The notes beneath the pieces were generated by a model. The model did not search any database and was not told where the DNA came from. It saw only the letters and a list, made by a program, of their open reading frames with translations. The position numbers and the translations under genes are program-made. DNA of 34,931 nucleotides. Source: a bacterium. Lineage in GTDB: Bacteria; Electryoneota; JAOADG01. The stretch lies in assembly GCA_026417415.1 (NCBI GenBank), contig JAOADG010000033.1, forward strand, positions 1 to 34,931. The letters are read 5' to 3'. Of this stretch, positions 30,640 to 34,931 are shown piece after piece (positions within the stretch are counted from its first letter, which is position 1; every line of letters begins with the position of its first letter).

Positions 30640-31968
30640 ATGATGTTGTACCATTTACTTCAACAACTCTGTCAAGAAGATGGTTCTCGCTATGCCATCA
30701 TTTATCAAGGTAAACCCTTTCGTTACAACGATTTATTGGAATTGGTGAATGGGTTCATGGTGCCTTGGCAGTCGCTGCGCGGAGTTCGCGTGGGAATTCA
30801 GTACACCCATCCCATTGCCCATTTAGGTTGGCTGATTGCTTTACATCAGATTGGTGCCCACATTTTTTTGTTGGGAAATCGCAAAGATACAGAAATTGTA
30901 GAGTTGCAGAAACGGTTTGGGATTGCAACCGTGTTCCCTTTTCACGACACTGACGCAGAAGCCCAAATCCAAACCCACACTTCCCAGGATTCCTTTGGAT
31001 ACATTACCCTTTTGACCTCTGGGACTACGGGGATTCCCAAAGCAGCCACACATACCATTGAATCACTGACCAAACCGGTAAGAAAAGATCCGTCTTTACG
31101 AGATACGGTTTGGTTTTTTCCCTATCCCCCTTATTTGTATGCGGGGTTGCAAGTCACTTTTCAAGCACTGCTCAATGGCTCTACCTTGGTGGTCCCAGAA
31201 TCGCTTTCACCTTTGGAAGCGGCACAATGCTTTATTCAAAACCGAGTTACCCACGCCACGGGAACTCCCACCTTTTGGCGGCAGGTGCTGCTGTTTGCTC
31301 CTAAAACCATTTTGGAACAATGTAGCTTTCAACAAATTACTTTAGGGGGCGAAACGGTACCCCAAGATATTTTGGATGGCTTGAAAAAACATTTTCCCAA
31401 GGCACGGATAAGCCACATCTATGCTTCTTCCGAACTTGGGCGATTGTTTTCGGTAAATGATGGTCGTGCAGGGTTCCCGACAAAATGGTTAGAGCAAGCC
31501 CCGGAGGAGGGGATTGCGTTAAAAGTAGTCAATCATCAGCTTTTTGCACGTAGCAAAAACGCAATGACACGCTACGAAGATCGGCAACTCCCAACCGATG
31601 AGGAAGGATGGGTAGCAACTGGCGATCTGGTAAGAATTGAAGGGGAGCGCGTCTATTTTGAAGGGCGTGAAAGCGATATCATCAACGTTGGGGGAGCAAA
31701 AGTTTCACCACTACAGGTAGAAAATTGTTTGTTGGCGGTAGAAGGAGTTGCGCAGGTGCGGGTTTACGGAAAAAGTAGTTCGGTGGTGGGCCAATTGGTT
31801 TGTGCTGATGTGGTCCCACATCAGGGGGTAGATCCTGCTCAGCTGAAAAAAAAGATTCTTCAATTTGCTCGGGAAACGTTAGAACCGCACTGCATTCCCA
31901 GAGTGATTCAGTTCGTCAACACCATTGAAATCAACGAATCAGGAAAAACCGTTAGGAAAGGACAATAG
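30640..31968 (+). CDS. AMP-dependent acyl/aminoacyl ligase
   Basis: A 442-residue adenylate-forming enzyme (ANL family), shorter than usual (500-550). Core motifs are: A3 LLTSGTTGIPKAATH (124-138), an A4-like aromatic stretch (FFPYPPYLYAG), A5 YASSELG, A7 WVATGDLV, A8 GRESDIINVGGAKVSPLQVE, and A10 INESGKTVRKG with the catalytic Lys436. It activates a carboxylic or amino acid as an adenylate and loads it on the adjoining carrier protein. Substrate is not predictable by eye. ATGATG gives two possible starts, 30640 and 30643. Confidence 0.88.
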   Translation: MMLYHLLQQLCQEDGSRYAIIYQGKPFRYNDLLELVNGFMVPWQSLRGVRVGIQYTHPIAHLGWLIALHQIGAHIFLLGNRKDTEIVELQKRFGIATVFPFHDTDAEAQIQTHTSQDSFGYITLLTSGTTGIPKAATHTIESLTKPVRKDPSLRDTVWFFPYPPYLYAGLQVTFQALLNGSTLVVPESLSPLEAAQCFIQNRVTHATGTPTFWRQVLLFAPKTILEQCSFQQITLGGETVPQDILDGLKKHFPKARISHIYASSELGRLFSVNDGRAGFPTKWLEQAPEEGIALKVVNHQLFARSKNAMTRYEDRQLPTDEEGWVATGDLVRIEGERVYFEGRESDIINVGGAKVSPLQVENCLLAVEGVAQVRVYGKSSSVVGQLVCADVVPHQGVDPAQLKKKILQFARETLEPHCIPRVIQFVNTIEINESGKTVRKGQ

Positions 31969-31976
31969 GGGAGAAT

Positions 31977-32708
31977 ATGAACCATCAACCGTTGGTATTG
32001 ATTAGTGGAGGAAGTAAGGGGTTAGGGTTAGAAATCGTAAAACGCTTGTTGCAAGCGGGTTATCGTGTGGTCACCTTTAGCCGCAAATCCACTTCCGAAG
32101 TAGAAACATTAAGCCAAACTTATCCCCAGTCCTTTTGGTTTTTTGAAGGGGATATGTCCCAAGTAGAAGCATTGGAGCCACAAATTAAGCGCATAGAAAA
32201 AGATCTTGGTCCCATTGAAATTTTGATTAACAATGCGGGGATTGCTCGCGATGGTGTGCTCCCAATACAAAGTGTAGAAGATATTGAAACGGTTATCCAC
32301 GTGAATTTAGTGGGGGTGTTGAAACTGACCCGCTTGGTGTCACGGCTTATGATCGTGCGAAAACGGGGCTGCATAATCAACATCTCGTCCATCGTGGGAC
32401 TGCGGGGCTATCGCGGACTGGCGGCTTATTCGGCCTCTAAAGCCGGCTTAGATGGAATGACGCGTGCTTTAGCACGGGAGTTTGGTGAAAAAAATATCCG
32501 CGTCAATAGCATCGCACCGGGCTACCTTATCACCGAAATGACAGGGACGATGGACGAAGAGCACAAACAACAAATCATCCGACGCACCCCTTTGGGTCGC
32601 TTAGGCACACCACAAGATGTTGCTGGTGCAGTGCTGTTCCTGATTTCACCGGACGCCGCTTTCATCACCGGCCACACTCTGGTCATTGACGGCGGCGTCA
32701 CGTGTTAA
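31977..32708 (+). CDS. FabG-like short-chain 3-oxoacyl reductase
   Basis: A 243-residue SDR. The NAD(P) site is SGGSKGLG (10-17) and NNAG is at 85-88. The catalytic Asn110, Ser138, Tyr151 and Lys155 are all present (NISSIVGLRGYRG, then YSASK). The C-terminal GHTLVIDGG is typical of 3-oxoacyl-carrier reductases. In this operon it probably reduces a keto group on the carrier-bound acyl chain. A GGGGAG site precedes the ATG. The gene ends 3 bp from the convergent PKD gene. Confidence 0.9.
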   Translation: MNHQPLVLISGGSKGLGLEIVKRLLQAGYRVVTFSRKSTSEVETLSQTYPQSFWFFEGDMSQVEALEPQIKRIEKDLGPIEILINNAGIARDGVLPIQSVEDIETVIHVNLVGVLKLTRLVSRLMIVRKRGCIINISSIVGLRGYRGLAAYSASKAGLDGMTRALAREFGEKNIRVNSIAPGYLITEMTGTMDEEHKQQIIRRTPLGRLGTPQDVAGAVLFLISPDAAFITGHTLVIDGGVTC

Positions 32709-32711
32709 AAT

Positions 32712-33428
32712 TTATCTCCAAATTAATGTTAAAGTAACTCTAACTTGTCCATTTTGGAGTAATACATTCGCTGGATAATTGTTTCCAATGTTGTTTATAG
32801 CAAAGTTAACGCTTCCAATAAAATCATGACTACTAAAATCATCATAATCAAATATGTTTAAACTGTATAATTGGGAACGGTTTGAAATGAAGTATGGAGT
32901 AGAGAAGTCCCAAATCAACGGCAGTTGTGATTGAACAATATCAAATATTGGTTGAGTTGATGCAATCAAAGTATTATTTGTTACAAGTTCACAAAATACA
33001 TCTGGACCAGTTGTTAAATCCCATCCACTACCTTGATTGTCTGTAAAAGGAATTTGGTGAATTGTAAATCGACTTAAATAGACACTACCAGGTTCAATAA
33101 ATACACTCCGATTAGCAATATTCGATCGATTGGTTGAAGTTTGAATTGCAGTTAAAGTAATTGTGTACTGTCCCATCGTTGTATAAGTCACAGTCGGGCT
33201 GTGAATATTGGATGTTCTTCCATCTCCGAAATTCCATAAATAGCTGTCAGCATTCAATGACGTATTGGTTAAAGTTAAAGTTGCTGGAGTAACCATGGTT
33301 CCATTTATAGAAAAACTAGCAATTGGTGCATCTGTGTTTTGTGGTGCTAACGGATTACTGTTTTCACTAGTGTTGTTACAACCAATTACAATTAGTATGA
33401 AAATGAAAAAAACAATCAACTTTTTCAT
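32712..33428 (-). CDS. PKD-domain lipoprotein
   Basis: A 238-residue lipoprotein with lipobox ILIVIGC (Cys17). One PKD domain (about 35-110) has the YLWNFGDGRTS strand. A C-terminal C2-like beta sandwich (about 115-238) follows, with QIPFTDNQGSGWDLTTGPDVF and IFDYDDFSSHDFIG. GGAGG lies just upstream of the ATG. It is a paralogue of the next gene at 33537, but with one PKD domain instead of two. Base composition looks more AT-rich than its neighbours. Surface function is unknown. Confidence 0.8.
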   Translation of the reverse strand: MKKLIVFFIFILIVIGCNNTSENSNPLAPQNTDAPIASFSINGTMVTPATLTLTNTSLNADSYLWNFGDGRTSNIHSPTVTYTTMGQYTITLTAIQTSTNRSNIANRSVFIEPGSVYLSRFTIHQIPFTDNQGSGWDLTTGPDVFCELVTNNTLIASTQPIFDIVQSQLPLIWDFSTPYFISNRSQLYSLNIFDYDDFSSHDFIGSVNFAINNIGNNYPANVLLQNGQVRVTLTLIWR

Positions 33429-33536
33429 TTACATTCCTCCAAATATTGAATGACTATATATTAGAATTTGAATGCTCACCATTTGATTCCAGAAAGGGTA
33501 GTTGAATTTATTGACAACAAAGAAAGAACAACTGTA

Positions 33537-34481
33537 CTACCACCATTCTAACGTCAAGATCAGATTGGCAAAACGATTTTGGATCGGTGCTTCGGTTGGA
33601 TAATCGTTCAACCGATTTAACTCATTGACCACAAATCCTACAACACATAAACAATCAGAATTTGAAAATTTATCTAAATCATAGATCTTTATTTCGTAAT
33701 TTTGATTCCAATCTGAAAGGACACACGGTTCTTTCAATGGAATAAATAAAGGCAGATGGGAAGGTGTAAGTTCATATTTTACAGAACTGGATGCAAGAAC
33801 ACTATTCCCAACCGAAATTTCGTAAAACAAATCAGGGCCACTGTCTATATCCCACCCTGCTCCATAACCTGTGGTAAAGGGAATTTTTTGAAAGTAAACA
33901 CCACGAATAGACACCTTACTTGGTGTAATTTGAACACTTCTTGTAAATTTGTGGGACTTTCCCGTTGATGTTTGAAAAGCAGTCAAAGTAATAGCATAAA
34001 CCCCCGCACGTTCATAGGTCACGTTTGGATTCGTAATGGTTGAGGTTCTGTTATCACCGAAATCCCAGAAATATCGATCTGCATTTTGTGAACTGTTGGT
34101 CAACGTTAAGGTAGCAGGACTAACGGTTGAGCCGGAAATGGTAAAATTGGCAATAGGCGAAGGGGTAGAAATCACGATGACCTGCATTGCGGTATCGCTT
34201 CGGTTGGTGGAAGATTGAATAGCGATTAAAGTAACGGTGTAATGACCTTGGGTATCATAAGTAATGGTTGGATTGGTTATATTGGATGTACGCCCATCTC
34301 CGAAAATCCAAAGATAACTATCGGCGTTTTGTGAAGTATTGGTAAAGGTTAATGTTGCTGGTGTTTCGTTTGAACCTGAAACTGAAAAACTGGCTTTTGG
34401 GGGTGGCTGCTTTCGTTTGCAACCCAATGGTACCGTTGAAAAAGACAATACCAATAAGAAAAATAGGAAAATAGGTTTCAT
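33537..34481 (-). CDS. Two-PKD lipoprotein, paralogue of the neighbour
   Basis: A 314-residue lipoprotein with lipobox FSTVPLGC. Two PKD domains (about 25-105 and 108-190) carry YLWIFGDGRTS and YFWDFGDNRTS, followed by the same C-terminal C2-like sandwich (QKIPFTTGYGAGWDIDSGPD, then YEIKIYDLDKFSNSD). I used ATG 34481 with GTGGGA upstream; the in-frame GTG at 34493 is less likely. It lies 108 bp upstream of its paralogue, a tandem duplication with gain or loss of one PKD repeat. Confidence 0.8.
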   Translation of the reverse strand: MKPIFLFFLLVLSFSTVPLGCKRKQPPPKASFSVSGSNETPATLTFTNTSQNADSYLWIFGDGRTSNITNPTITYDTQGHYTVTLIAIQSSTNRSDTAMQVIVISTPSPIANFTISGSTVSPATLTLTNSSQNADRYFWDFGDNRTSTITNPNVTYERAGVYAITLTAFQTSTGKSHKFTRSVQITPSKVSIRGVYFQKIPFTTGYGAGWDIDSGPDLFYEISVGNSVLASSSVKYELTPSHLPLFIPLKEPCVLSDWNQNYEIKIYDLDKFSNSDCLCVVGFVVNELNRLNDYPTEAPIQNRFANLILTLEWW

Positions 34482-34651
34482 ACTTTTTCCCACTTATTGA
34501 ATGTATTGAATATACACTGATTATTTCTAAAATTCAACTCTTACATTCATGTTCATCATTTTCCCATACCATATTATTGATTATAAATAGCAAATTAGTT
34601 AAGGTAATTGTTTCGTTATTAGAATAATTTTCTTAACAAAATTGATTCAAT

Positions 34652-34680
34652 TTGCACTATCCTTCACAAAGTTGTATATT
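34652..34680 (+). promoter_or_regulatory. Promoter of the acetate transporter gene
   Basis: TTGCAC (34652-34657) and TATATT (34675-34680) are 17 bp apart, about 50 bp before the start codon. Confidence 0.6.
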
Positions 34681-34730
34681 GTGTTTGCTTTTTTGTCAAA
34701 GCCATCCACTTTCATAAGAAAGGACAAATC

Positions 34731-34931
34731 ATGTCACAATCCATATTTCTTCCGGAAAATGCTACCATTACCGTTCAAGAAAACACCGCGAACCCTGCAC
34801 CTTTGGGTCTGCTGGGCTTTGGAATGACCACCATTTTGCTGAATTTGCACAATGCGGGCTTTTATCCTTTGGGCTCTATGATCCTCGGGATGGGCATCTT
34901 TATTGGTGGGCTGGCGCAAATTTTAGCCGGC
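34731..34931 (+). CDS. satP: Acetate uptake transporter (SatP/YaaH), 5' part
   Basis: The first 67 residues of a GPR1/FUN34/YaaH-family transporter, cut by the window end. The family signature [23 protein letters not shown] is at about 21-43, followed by the start of the second helix region with [18 protein letters not shown]. Members carry acetate or succinate across the inner membrane with protons. The ribosome site AAGGA lies 7-8 nt before the ATG. Confidence 0.85.
   Translation, partial: MSQSIFLPENATITVQENTANPAPLGLLGFGMTTILLNLHNAGFYPLGSMILGMGIFIGGLAQILAG

Overview
The window looks like a chromosomal segment from a diderm bacterium of the Bacteroidota/Chlorobiota/Ignavibacteriota (FCB) assemblage. 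The main evidence is a secreted protein with a type IX secretion (T9SS) C-terminal sorting domain containing the NYPNPFN motif, several PKD/LamG lipoproteins, an outer-membrane barrel, and a parallel beta-helix/FN3 gene pair. Many genes have clear GGAGG-type ribosome sites, and candidate promoters fit TTGnnn-17-TAnnTT. Classical Bacteroidia mostly lack both traits, so a Chlorobi/Ignavibacteria/Kapabacteria-like lineage is my best inference. Nothing in the window names the species.

Layout. 1-1200: a repeat island of G/C-run hairpins around a small DUF559 nuclease gene, followed by a 109-bp tandem repeat that cuts into the 3' end of an FN3 gene. 1185-2947: the secreted FN3 protein and a decayed beta-helix gene. 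3253-5676: an SOS mutagenesis operon with lexA, a catalytically dead UmuD'-like gene and umuC, with a perfect palindrome between the -35 and -10 and a terminator at the end. 5714-7166: a coiled-coil protein of unknown role with its own promoter and terminator. 7165-11666 (minus): an outer-membrane protein, arsC and acr3 with 4-bp overlaps, then a DUF2784 protein and a large T9SS cargo. 11761-13994: a secreted protein, pgpA and cinA, followed by tRNA-Lys. 14179-22099 (minus): DUF92 protein, LTA-synthase-like sulfatase, unknown membrane protein, TetR regulator, engB, a DtxR-FeoA fusion, and feoB preceded by a 14-codon leader ORF. 22225-24621: a PHP-glycosyltransferase fusion. 24622-25781: a gene-poor stretch with tRNA-Met, palindromes, a leftward chain of micro-ORFs and a candidate kissing-loop RNA upstream of a LamG lipoprotein. 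26780-32708: a compact six-gene operon of GNAT-like transferase, polysaccharide deacetylase, class V PLP enzyme, acyl carrier protein, AMP ligase and short-chain reductase. 32712-34481 (minus): two paralogous PKD lipoproteins. 34731-end: the start of a SatP-type acetate transporter.

How the genes fit together. lexA, the UmuD'-like gene and umuC form a self-repressed translesion cassette. acr3 and arsC form an arsenic detoxification unit. FeoB and its metal-sensing partner handle iron uptake. The six-gene operon has the logic of a carrier-protein pathway: acid activation, carrier loading, ketoreduction, amination or desulfuration, acyl transfer and sugar deacetylation. I infer that it builds an unusual acyl or amino-acyl decoration of a surface glycan or a small metabolite. 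The most novel items are this operon, the born-processed dead UmuD', the DUF559 repeat island and the kissing-loop RNA candidate.
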